DNA of 64,000 nucleotides from Marinomonas sp. UCMA 3892 (GTDB taxonomy: Bacteria; Pseudomonadota; Gammaproteobacteria; Pseudomonadales; Marinomonadaceae). This document shows, piece by piece, positions 46,209-54,046 of this stretch; the first letter of the stretch is position 1, and each line of letters opens with the position of its first letter. Location of the stretch: positions 434,001 to 498,000 of the forward strand of contig NZ_PTXN01000002.1 in NCBI RefSeq assembly GCF_012726345.1. The letters are read 5' to 3'. The position numbers and the translations under genes are program-made. Under the pieces are notes generated by a model. It made no database searches and was not told the origin of the DNA. It was given only the letters and a program-made list of their open reading frames with translations.

Positions 46209-47141
46209 TTAGTAACCTAATGTTGGATTAATTTGATTATTTAACCTTTCTTCAGCAGCAAGTTTTTTGGCATTGTCTACCAGCTGATGGATTATTTCAG
46301 GTTTTGAAGCATCAGAAGCAACATGAGGGGTAATCGATACGCCTTGGGTAGTCCACAGCGGGTTATTCTCTGGCAATGGCTCCACACTAAACACATCCAA
46401 CAAAGCGCCTCGCAAGTGGCCTGATTCAATAGCCTGTATGAGATCGGCTTCAACCAAATGATCGCCTCGACCACAATTGATCAAATAGCTTCCTTCTGGC
46501 ATTTTATTGAACACTTGTGCATTCAAAATTCCCTGAGTGGAAGCGTTAAGTGGCAAAATATTTACCACAATATCAGACTGTTCTAACAGAGAATCCAAGC
46601 CATCTTCCCCGAAATAACAGTGAACATCTTGTAAGAATTTCTTGGTGCGAGACCAGCCATATACAGAGTACCCAAATGCCGCCAACTGGCTTGACACATA
46701 ACCACCTAACTCTCCCAAACCTAAGAATCCAATACGAATATCCTTTTTTTTACGAATAGGATATCGCTGCCAATTTTTTATACTTTGCTCTTGTATCGCT
46801 TTATCAAAGTTACGCTGTACATTCAAAATACCGTACAGAATATATTCAAACATACCAATTTTTTGCCCATCATCAACAACTCGACAAACTGGAAGGCCGG
46901 CAGTCAGCAAAGTTTCACCAAGATGGTCAACTCCAGCCGCCACGGAGTGTATTAATTTGATATTGGGATATTCTATTAGCAAGTCTTGATCTGGTGCCCA
47001 ACAAGCAGCGATCTGTGCATTTTCAGCCCCAGGCTCTCCAGGTAAGAAAGCCTTTACATCAGGGTAAAGTTCTCGGCAAAGGTTAACTAAAAAGCTGGAA
47101 TATTTTGGTGTATTTGTAGCAAATAGTATGGCGGCACTCAT
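46209..47141 (-). CDS. D-2-hydroxyacid dehydrogenase (GhrA-like)
   Basis: 310 residues. The NAD-binding motif GFLGLGELGGYV (GxGxxG, about 139-150), catalytic Arg region INCGRGDHLVE, Glu in DVFSVEPLPENNPLW and His in ITPHVAS are typical of glyoxylate/hydroxypyruvate reductases of the GhrA kind. It reduces 2-oxoacids, or oxidises 2-hydroxyacids, with NAD(P). It is divergent from the aminotransferase gene at 47405, which may mean a shared pathway or regulation. Substrate unresolved. Confidence 0.85.
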   Translation of the reverse strand: MSAAILFATNTPKYSSFLVNLCRELYPDVKAFLPGEPGAENAQIAACWAPDQDLLIEYPNIKLIHSVAAGVDHLGETLLTAGLPVCRVVDDGQKIGMFEYILYGILNVQRNFDKAIQEQSIKNWQRYPIRKKKDIRIGFLGLGELGGYVSSQLAAFGYSVYGWSRTKKFLQDVHCYFGEDGLDSLLEQSDIVVNILPLNASTQGILNAQVFNKMPEGSYLINCGRGDHLVEADLIQAIESGHLRGALLDVFSVEPLPENNPLWTTQGVSITPHVASDASKPEIIHQLVDNAKKLAAEERLNNQINPTLGY

Positions 47142-47404
47142 TTACATCTCTCTTTACTAATTGAATTTTAGCCCCAAAAATTTGAATTAGCGGCCTCTAG
47201 AGCCAACAAGATAGCGCCCAAAACGCCCGTTTAAAAGAGGATTTACAGGCTAAAATGATCAAAAATCAACAAACCAAATAATATTCCGAATACGCTTCGA
47301 ATTCGTCACATCTGCCTTGTTATCGCTATCTGACTCAACAGAATACGCCGCCTTTTTGATACTAATATAGAAGCCATCTTTCAATGACCGATGGCAGATA
47401 GACA

Positions 47405-48784
47405 ATGCAAAATGACACGCTAGTATCTTTAGATAAACAACACCTTATTCACCCTGTCACCAATTATCGTGCTCATGAAGTACGCGGTGCGACCATACTA
47501 AAATCTGGCAAAGGAGCCTATTTAACCGATAATACCGGCAAAGAACTACTCGATGCTTTTTCTGGCCTTTGGTGTGTCAATACTGGCTATGGCCAAGAGA
47601 GCGTTATTAAAGCCGCCGAAAAGCAAATGCGCGAATTACCTTATGCTACAGGCTATTTTCACTTTGCCTCTGAACCTGCTATTACACTAGCTGCGAAATT
47701 GGTCGAAATCACACCAAAATCTTTGCAGCATGTCTTTTTTACACAAGGCGGTTCTGATGCCGTTGATTCCGCGATCCGCTTTATCGTCAATTACTTTAAT
47801 TCCATCGGTAAACATGACAAAAAGCAGTTTATTAGCATAGAACGTGGCTATCATGGCTCTTCATCACAAGGGGCCGGATTAACCGCTTTACCAGCGTTTC
47901 ACCGCCATTTCGATTTACCTCTTCCTAGTCAGCACCGAATTCCTTGTCCGTATGCTTATCGCAGCAAAGCGGGTTCAACGCCCGAAAGCATCATTGCCGA
48001 CTCCGTTTCTTCGTTAAAAGACAAAGTAAATGAACTAGGAGCCGACAATGTAGCGGCCTTTTTCTGTGAACCTATTATTGGTTCAGGCGGGGTCATAGTG
48101 CCACCAAAAGGCTGGTTAAAAGCCATGCAAGCATGCTGCAATGAGCTGGGCATTTTGTTTGTCGTTGATGAAGTGATTACCGGCTTTGGTCGAACAGGTC
48201 CAATGTTTGCCTGTCTAGCCGAAGAGGTCACACCGGATTTGATGACCATGGCAAAAGGACTGACCTCTGGCTATGCGCCGATGGGGGCGGTCATGATGAG
48301 CGACGCCGTTTATCAAGGTCTTGCAGAAGGTTGTGGCCAAGATGCGCCGGTCGGCCATGGTTATACTTACTCGGCGCACCCAGTGAGTGCGGCAATTGCA
48401 TTAGAAGTCATTCGTTTGTATGAGGAAGGAGGATTACTGAACAATTGTCAAACACTCGCCCCTTATTTTGAACAAGGATTACAGTCTTTATTAGACCATC
48501 CTTTGGTGGGTGATGCCCGTAGTCGCGGTTTGCTTGGTGCTCTTGAATTAGTTGCTGATAAAGAGAACAAAACGCACTTTGATCCAGCATTAAAGTTAGC
48601 TGATCGGCTAACGAAAAGTGCTTATAAACACGGGTTGATTTTCCGCGCCTTTGCCGACAACATTCTTGGCTTTGCCCCAGCCTTGTGTTATACCAAAGAG
48701 GACTTTGACCTGTTATTTAAGCGTTTAAAGGATACACTTGATGATGTACTTGAGCAGCCAGAAGTTCGTAGTGCTCTAAAGTGA
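47405..48784 (+). CDS. Class III pyridoxal-phosphate aminotransferase
   Basis: 459 residues, the usual omega-aminotransferase length. The PLP-binding region is FVVDEVITGFGRTG (Asp) and the Schiff-base Lys lies in MTMAKGLTSGYAPMGAVM (about 285). YATGYFHFASEP and GYHGSSSQGAGLTA are typical of the beta-alanine/putrescine/diaminobutyrate aminotransferase branch. It transfers an omega-amino group to pyruvate or 2-oxoglutarate. The adjacent Lrp regulator, semialdehyde dehydrogenase and AspA-family deacylase suggest an N-acyl diamine or omega-amino acid pathway. Confidence 0.9.
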   Translation: MQNDTLVSLDKQHLIHPVTNYRAHEVRGATILKSGKGAYLTDNTGKELLDAFSGLWCVNTGYGQESVIKAAEKQMRELPYATGYFHFASEPAITLAAKLVEITPKSLQHVFFTQGGSDAVDSAIRFIVNYFNSIGKHDKKQFISIERGYHGSSSQGAGLTALPAFHRHFDLPLPSQHRIPCPYAYRSKAGSTPESIIADSVSSLKDKVNELGADNVAAFFCEPIIGSGGVIVPPKGWLKAMQACCNELGILFVVDEVITGFGRTGPMFACLAEEVTPDLMTMAKGLTSGYAPMGAVMMSDAVYQGLAEGCGQDAPVGHGYTYSAHPVSAAIALEVIRLYEEGGLLNNCQTLAPYFEQGLQSLLDHPLVGDARSRGLLGALELVADKENKTHFDPALKLADRLTKSAYKHGLIFRAFADNILGFAPALCYTKEDFDLLFKRLKDTLDDVLEQPEVRSALK

Positions 48785-48816
48785 TCAAACGCGCTTTACA
48801 TTAGGTTTATTTTGTA

Positions 48817-48867
48817 AAAGCAAACATTGTGACACATCAATAGATGACGTTTCGCAATGTTTGCTTT
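48817..48867. promoter_or_regulatory. Inverted repeat upstream of the Lrp-family gene
   Basis: Perfect 13-bp inverted repeat (AAAGCAAACATTG at 48817-48829, CAATGTTTGCTTT at 48855-48867) with a 25-base centre, between the aminotransferase stop and the Lrp gene. It could be an Lrp-family operator or a long-loop terminator; there is no T run beyond the arm. Confidence 0.5.
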
Positions 48868-48911
48868 AGTATCGAAGGATATCTAACCGCTTAACATAAT
48901 TGGAGATTTTG

Positions 48912-49406
48912 ATGAACGGGGCGCAAAAACTGGATCGACTTGATATTCGTATTTTAAGCCATCTACAGCGTAACGGTCGTATTTCCAATGTTAACTTAGC
49001 GGATGCCGTAGGTTTATCACCCAGCCCCTGCTTAACACGAGTTAAGCGATTAGAAAAAGCCGGTTACATTATTGATTACGGCGCTCACATTCAATTAGAA
49101 AAGCTCGGCACCATTCAACGGGTTTTCACTCAGGTCACTCTAAAAGATCATCGCCCAGATCACTTTGCCCAATTCGAAAACTACATTCGAAAACTAGACG
49201 AAGTGCAAGAGTGCCATCTTGTCAGTGGCGGTTTCGACTATCAGCTAATTTTCCTAACTCGCAATGTAGTCCACTATCAAACCGTAATGGAAGAATTACT
49301 CGACAAGAACCTCTTTATCGATAAATATTTCAGCTACATAGTGATCAAATCTCCTATCGTCAAAAAATATTATCCTATCGATAATTTATTTACGCCTGAA
49401 GATTAA
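48912..49406 (+). CDS. Lrp/AsnC-family regulator (DoeX-like)
   Basis: 164 residues from the ATG at 48912, six bases after GGAG (a TTG four codons upstream is the alternative). HTH with LDRLDIRILSHLQRNGRISNVNLADAVGLSPSPCLTRVKRLEKAGYI, then an AsnC effector domain with ECHLVSGGFDYQLIFLTRNVVHYQ and KYFSYIVIKSPIVKKYYPI. It resembles the AsnC proteins of ectoine-degradation (doe/eut) clusters in my memory of the family. Likely regulates the flanking aminotransferase and dehydrogenase genes in response to an amino acid-like effector. Confidence 0.88.
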   Translation: MNGAQKLDRLDIRILSHLQRNGRISNVNLADAVGLSPSPCLTRVKRLEKAGYIIDYGAHIQLEKLGTIQRVFTQVTLKDHRPDHFAQFENYIRKLDEVQECHLVSGGFDYQLIFLTRNVVHYQTVMEELLDKNLFIDKYFSYIVIKSPIVKKYYPIDNLFTPED

Positions 49407-49599
49407 TACCTTGACAATCTAGCAAAGCACATTCTCCCTATTGGGTGCGATTTCCCCAACCGCAGCATAAGCTTCCGTATCTGCTCATAAAAACAAACAA
49501 TCCTACGATTTATCCTCCCATAACAAGCGTAATCGTTAGTCTGCTCTCGCTAAAATGGTTATCAACTCAACGATGGCTGTATTGAAAAGGCAAAGATTT

Positions 49600-51081
49600 A
49601 TGACTCTGATACTCAAGCGCCCCAACCTAATTCGTACCAATAACTTCATCAATGGCCAATGGCAAAATAGTGAGCAAAATGCACACTACCCCGTTAGTAA
49701 TCCTGCCACTGGAGAAGATTTTGCTCAGGTAGCAAACAGCACAGTAAAAGATGCTAAAGAAGCCACCGACGCTGCTTATCAAGCATTCGAAAGCTGGCGC
49801 ACCCAACCCGCAAAAGTACGCTCACAATGTCTCATCCGTTGGCACCAGTTAATAATAAAAAACGCGGAGGATTTAGCTCGCATCATTTCCTATGAACAAG
49901 GAAAACCGCTCGCAGAAGCCCGTGGCGAAGTCGCCTATGGCGCCTCATATGTGGACTGGTTTGCCAGCGAAGCACTTCGCACTTACGGGGATATCATTCC
50001 TGAAACAGTTCATGGCAAAAAGCTCATGGTGGTCAAAGAAGCGGTCGGGGTTGTGGCGGCGATTACACCTTGGAACTTCCCTTTGGCTATGATCGCACGA
50101 AAAATAGCGCCTGCGCTTGCCGCTGGCTGCACTGTGGTTGCCAAGCCCGCGGAAGACACCCCATTAACGGCATTGGCTTTAGTTGCCTTAGCCGAAGAAG
50201 CCGGAATTCCAGCCGGTGTATTAAACATAATCACCTCGTCACGGGACCGAGTATCAGAGGTGGTAGGCGTATGGTTAAGCGATGCCCGCGTCCGTAAAGT
50301 CACCTTCACGGGTTCCACCGCCGTCGGTAAAATTTTAGCAAGAGAATCAGCTGCCACATTGAAACATCTGTCTTTGGAGTTGGGAGGTAATGCGCCCTTT
50401 ATCGTCTTTGAAGATGCAGACCTTGATGCCGCTGTTGAAGGATTAATCGCTGCGAAATTTCGTAATGGTGGTCAAACCTGTGTATGCCCAAACAGAGTCT
50501 ACGTTCATGACAGTGTTTATGATGATTTTGCTGACAAATTAACCAAGCGTGTTGCCTCTCTAAAAGTCGGACCATGGGATCAGGCCGATAGCCAAATTGG
50601 CCCTATGATCAACGACCGAGCCATCGAAAAGATTCAACGTCATGTAGACGATGCTCTGACGCTCGGCGCTCGCTTGCTCACAGGTGGAAAGCGCATTCAA
50701 AACGACATGGCAACAGGGCCAAACTATTTTGCTCCTACCGTTCTGGTTGATGCCAATCATGATATGGAACTCGCCCGTGATGAAACCTTTGGGCCTGTTG
50801 CTCCACTCTTTCGTTTTCACTCAGAACAAGAAGTGATTGAAGCGGCCAATGACACTCCGTTTGGTTTAGCGGGTTATTTTTATTCCAACGATATTAAGCG
50901 CGTTTGGCGCGTCTCAAGCAAAATGCAAACCGGTATTGTTGGTATCAATGAAGGGGCCATCGCTTCAGAAACAGCTCCCTTTGGTGGTGTGAAAGAGTCC
51001 GGTTATGGTCGCGAAGGTTCACGCTACGGATTGGATGACTACATGGATACAAAATATCTTTGCCAAGGTAATTTGGATTAA
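49600..51081 (+). CDS. Succinate-semialdehyde dehydrogenase-like aldehyde dehydrogenase
   Basis: 493 residues from the ATG at 49600; 15 further upstream codons are possible but atypical. ALDH with ITPWNFPLAMIARKIAPALAAG, FTGSTAVGK, LELGGNAPFIVF (Glu) and NGGQTCVCPNRV (catalytic Cys, about 288), the GabD/DoeC style. The C-terminus EGAIASETAPFGGVKESGYGREGS is GabD-like. It oxidises a C4 semialdehyde such as succinate or aspartate semialdehyde, fitting a product of the aminotransferase. The deacylase gene follows closely. Confidence 0.9.
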   Translation: MTLILKRPNLIRTNNFINGQWQNSEQNAHYPVSNPATGEDFAQVANSTVKDAKEATDAAYQAFESWRTQPAKVRSQCLIRWHQLIIKNAEDLARIISYEQGKPLAEARGEVAYGASYVDWFASEALRTYGDIIPETVHGKKLMVVKEAVGVVAAITPWNFPLAMIARKIAPALAAGCTVVAKPAEDTPLTALALVALAEEAGIPAGVLNIITSSRDRVSEVVGVWLSDARVRKVTFTGSTAVGKILARESAATLKHLSLELGGNAPFIVFEDADLDAAVEGLIAAKFRNGGQTCVCPNRVYVHDSVYDDFADKLTKRVASLKVGPWDQADSQIGPMINDRAIEKIQRHVDDALTLGARLLTGGKRIQNDMATGPNYFAPTVLVDANHDMELARDETFGPVAPLFRFHSEQEVIEAANDTPFGLAGYFYSNDIKRVWRVSSKMQTGIVGINEGAIASETAPFGGVKESGYGREGSRYGLDDYMDTKYLCQGNLD

Positions 51082-51098
51082 GACTGGAGATGGCTGCA

Positions 51099-52088
51099 AT
51101 GAATAATGAATCGTTAACACCCAATAAGGATACGCTACCGGATTATCCTATTGAGATAGAATTTCCAGACATCACGCCCTACGAGAAAGGCAACAGTGGC
51201 ATTCCTTATCTTTATACTTTTGATAGTGGCGCCGCTGGACCACATGTGATGATAAACAGCATTATTCATGGCAATGAAGTCTGTGGTGCTATTGTCGTAA
51301 AAGAGCTGATCGATATGGGGTTAACACCTCGTCAAGGCAAACTCACGCTGGCATTTTCAAATGTGGCAGCTTATCTAACTTTTGATCCGCAAAATCCGGA
51401 TAAATCACGCTTTGTAGACCAAGATATGAACCGTGTGTGGACGAAAGCGATCCTTGAAGACCTCACTAAAGACTCATCCGAACTTCGCCGCGCCCGTGAA
51501 ATGCGTCCAGTAATTGACGAGGTGGATTTCCTCTTAGATTTGCATTCAATGCACGAAAAATGCTCACCCCTTTGCGTCTGTGGTCCATTGGATAAAGGCT
51601 TAGAACTAGCCAAACAACAAGCTTCCCCTGCTTGGGTGATTCGTGATGAAGGCCATCCGGAAGGTTGCCGACTCCGTGATTATGCGGATTTTGGTGATTC
51701 AAGCAGTGATAAAAACGCTCTTTTAGTCGAATGCGGTCAACACTGGGAGTCTTCTGCGGTCACTGTGGCACGCGATGTTACCGCTCGCTTCTTAGTATTG
51801 CATGGCGTTATTGAACAAGATGACTTACCCAGCTATTGGTTCCAACCACTTGAGCCAATAATGAATATAGTAAAAGTCACGGAACCTGTCGTAGCGACCA
51901 GTATGGATTTTCGTTTTGCCGATCAGTACACAGGTTTAGAAACATTTAGTGAAGCTGGCAACGTCATTGCATGGAGTGATGGCCTACCTGTTAAAACCCC
52001 TTACGCAAACTGCGTTTTGGTGATGCCATCGATTCGGCAATTACGACCAGGTGTCACTGTGGTGCGTCTGGGTGAACTGTGCATTTAG
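51099..52088 (+). CDS. AspA/AstE-family zinc deacylase
   Basis: 329 residues from the ATG at 51099, nine bases after GGAG; an ATG fused to the GGAG (51090) is the alternative. The zinc motif IIHGNEVCG (His-x2-Glu, about 60-66), DMNRVW (substrate Arg) and DLHSMHEK (third ligand His, about 145) mark the succinylglutamate desuccinylase/aspartoacylase family; VECGQHWE supplies the general-base Glu. It hydrolyses an N-acyl amino acid or diamine. DoeB and AstE are relatives, but the sequence is not clearly either. It is coupled to the ALDH gene. Confidence 0.87.
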   Translation: MNNESLTPNKDTLPDYPIEIEFPDITPYEKGNSGIPYLYTFDSGAAGPHVMINSIIHGNEVCGAIVVKELIDMGLTPRQGKLTLAFSNVAAYLTFDPQNPDKSRFVDQDMNRVWTKAILEDLTKDSSELRRAREMRPVIDEVDFLLDLHSMHEKCSPLCVCGPLDKGLELAKQQASPAWVIRDEGHPEGCRLRDYADFGDSSSDKNALLVECGQHWESSAVTVARDVTARFLVLHGVIEQDDLPSYWFQPLEPIMNIVKVTEPVVATSMDFRFADQYTGLETFSEAGNVIAWSDGLPVKTPYANCVLVMPSIRQLRPGVTVVRLGELCI

Positions 52089-52172
52089 ATAAGTCATAAA
52101 AATACATACTGACACTTTTAGTCGAATTCATCCGTCAAAAGCGTCATCCTTAAATACAGCAAGGGGAACAAA

Positions 52173-53498
52173 ATGCCCGCTCCATTATTATGCATTTCAT
52201 CAACACCAGAATTACCAGAAAGCGCGGATGCCGTTGTTATCGGTGGTGGCATCGTGGGCGTTTGTGCAGCCTATTTTATGGCACGCCAAGGAATGAAAGT
52301 CGCTCTCATTGAAAAAGGCCGAGTTGGAGCAGAACAGTCCAGCCGAAATTGGGGCTGGTGTCGCCAACAAAACCGTGACGCACGTGAACTCCCCCTTGCG
52401 ACCAAAAGCCTAGATCTGTGGGAAGAAATTACCGAAGATCTTGGCGAGGATTTGGGCTTTCGCCGCTGCGGATTACTCTATTTATCGGATAACCAAGCGG
52501 AAATTGATACTTGGGCGAAATGGCGTGACTTTGCGAAAGGTGAAGGGGTAACCACTCATATGCTCAGTGCGAGCGAAGCGGCTGAACGTGGTATCTCCAC
52601 CAATAAACCATGGCTAGGCGGTGTGTTCTCTCCTTCCGATGGTATTGCCGACCCTTCCAGAGCCGCGCCATTGATTGCCAAAGGCGTGATAAAACACGGC
52701 GGCAGTATTCACCAATTCTGCGCCGCTCGTGGCATTGAAACCGAGGCAGGCAAAGTATGTGGTGTCATTACAGAAAAAGGCGTGATTAAAACCTCTCAAG
52801 TGGTCATGGCTGGCGGCGCTTGGGCTTCGTCTTTTTGTAACCAGCTGGGGATCCGCTTCCCACAATCCGCCGTGCGCTCTTCTGCTCTCTCTCTTATGCC
52901 GGGAGCGAAAGGCATTCCGAGTGCGTTACATACGTCCGAAGTCTCCATTACACAACGCAGTAACGGTGGCTATACACTTGCTATCTCAGGCACAGCGAAT
53001 GTGGATATCACGCCTCAACAATTGCGCTTTGCCACAGATTTCTTACCCATGTTCGCAAAACGCTGGAAGATACTCTCTCCAGGCGATTTACAAGCTTGGC
53101 TAGCAGGTCATGAAACTCGTAAAAAATGGGCTTTAGATAAACCCACTCCGATGGAAAAAACTCGAATTTTAGACCCAAGACCGTCCACCAAATTAATTGA
53201 AGAAACTCTGAGACGTGCACGCATGCTGCTGCCTGAATTCGCCAATATTCCAGTACAAAATGCATGGGGCGGCTACATTGATAGTACGCCTGACGGTGTG
53301 CCAGTCATTGATCATGCAGAGAATATTTCAGGCTTTTTAATTGCTGCTGGATTCTCGGGGCACGGATTTGGTATCGGACCAGGCGCTGGTAAGTTGATCG
53401 CTGAAATGCTCGCCGGTAAAGAAACCTTTGTGGAGCATAAACAATACCAACTTGCTCGATTAAACAAAAAAGCATGGGGGAAAGTGTCGGATTTTTAA
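52173..53498 (+). CDS. FAD-dependent amine/amino-acid oxidoreductase (DadA/DAO family)
   Basis: 441 residues. N-terminal FAD-binding motif VVIGGGIVGVCAAYFMARQG (about 22-41) and IEKGRVGAEQSSRNWGWCRQQ, then the substrate domain and a C-terminal GFLIAAGFSGHGFGIGPGAG typical of DAO-type enzymes. A good AAGGGG site precedes the ATG. It oxidises a secondary amine or D-amino acid. It is the last gene of this plus-strand group and is followed by a strong terminator. Substrate unknown. Confidence 0.88.
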   Translation: MPAPLLCISSTPELPESADAVVIGGGIVGVCAAYFMARQGMKVALIEKGRVGAEQSSRNWGWCRQQNRDARELPLATKSLDLWEEITEDLGEDLGFRRCGLLYLSDNQAEIDTWAKWRDFAKGEGVTTHMLSASEAAERGISTNKPWLGGVFSPSDGIADPSRAAPLIAKGVIKHGGSIHQFCAARGIETEAGKVCGVITEKGVIKTSQVVMAGGAWASSFCNQLGIRFPQSAVRSSALSLMPGAKGIPSALHTSEVSITQRSNGGYTLAISGTANVDITPQQLRFATDFLPMFAKRWKILSPGDLQAWLAGHETRKKWALDKPTPMEKTRILDPRPSTKLIEETLRRARMLLPEFANIPVQNAWGGYIDSTPDGVPVIDHAENISGFLIAAGFSGHGFGIGPGAGKLIAEMLAGKETFVEHKQYQLARLNKKAWGKVSDF

Positions 53499-53526
53499 AC
53501 AGAATCCGTCCTTTCCACATTAAAGT

Positions 53527-53560
53527 AAAAAGCCATGACAGTGACCTGTCATGGCTTTTT
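53527..53560. terminator. Bidirectional intrinsic terminator
   Basis: A 15-bp stem (53527-53541 with 53546-53560), TGAC loop, A run before and T run after, between the convergent FAD enzyme and AraC genes. Confidence 0.94.
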
Positions 53561-53586
53561 TATCACTTATAAAAATCACAAACTCG

Positions 53587-53982
53587 CTAAGCCTTACAAA
53601 AGCGTTCTCTGTATTGGCTAGGTGTCACACCACATAAACGCTTAAAGTGCTTAGCCAAATGACTCTGATCAAAAAAGCCCACCGCTCCAGCAACTTCGGT
53701 AGGTCGTTTGCCTTGCTCAATCAAAAACTGAGCGTTACAAACACGCACTCGGCAGACATATTGATAGGGAGAAATCCCCATTAATTGACGAAACCGCTTT
53801 GCCAAACTAAAGCGAGTTAACCCTACTAGAGCAGCTAAAGAGTCTAAATCAATAGACTCTTTATAATGCTGATCAATATATGCTTTGGCTTTTGCTATCG
53901 ACTGAGAGGCCGATTCATTAAGGCAAATAATGGTATTTTCGCTTAGGATATTTGCTGGCAAAATTTCCACTAGATCTTCCAT
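53587..53982 (-). CDS. Short AraC-family protein (DNA-binding domain only)
   Basis: 131 residues from the ATG at 53982, preceded by GAGAGGTG; longer starts (54042, 54054) overlap the ABC gene and have poorer sites. Nearly the whole protein is the double HTH of AraC (about 25-131; SLAALVGLTRFSLAKRFRQLMGISPYQYVCRVRV and EVAGAVGFFDQSHLAKHFKRLCGVTPSQYR). There is no effector domain. It is the last gene of the Dpp-type ABC operon. It may act like MarA/SoxS-type single-domain activators or need a partner. Confidence 0.82.
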   Translation of the reverse strand: MEDLVEILPANILSENTIICLNESASQSIAKAKAYIDQHYKESIDLDSLAALVGLTRFSLAKRFRQLMGISPYQYVCRVRVCNAQFLIEQGKRPTEVAGAVGFFDQSHLAKHFKRLCGVTPSQYRERFCKA

Positions 53983-54046
53983 AATCGCACCTCTCTCGCT
54001 TAAATATAGATTCCTTGTCCCTATAGGTTTCGGGACTCTCATAAAT

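Noticed and set aside
47405..52088. Calling this cluster an ectoine-degradation operon
   Set aside because: No ectoine hydrolase is present and the deacylase lacks clear DoeB identity, so only a resemblance is claimed.
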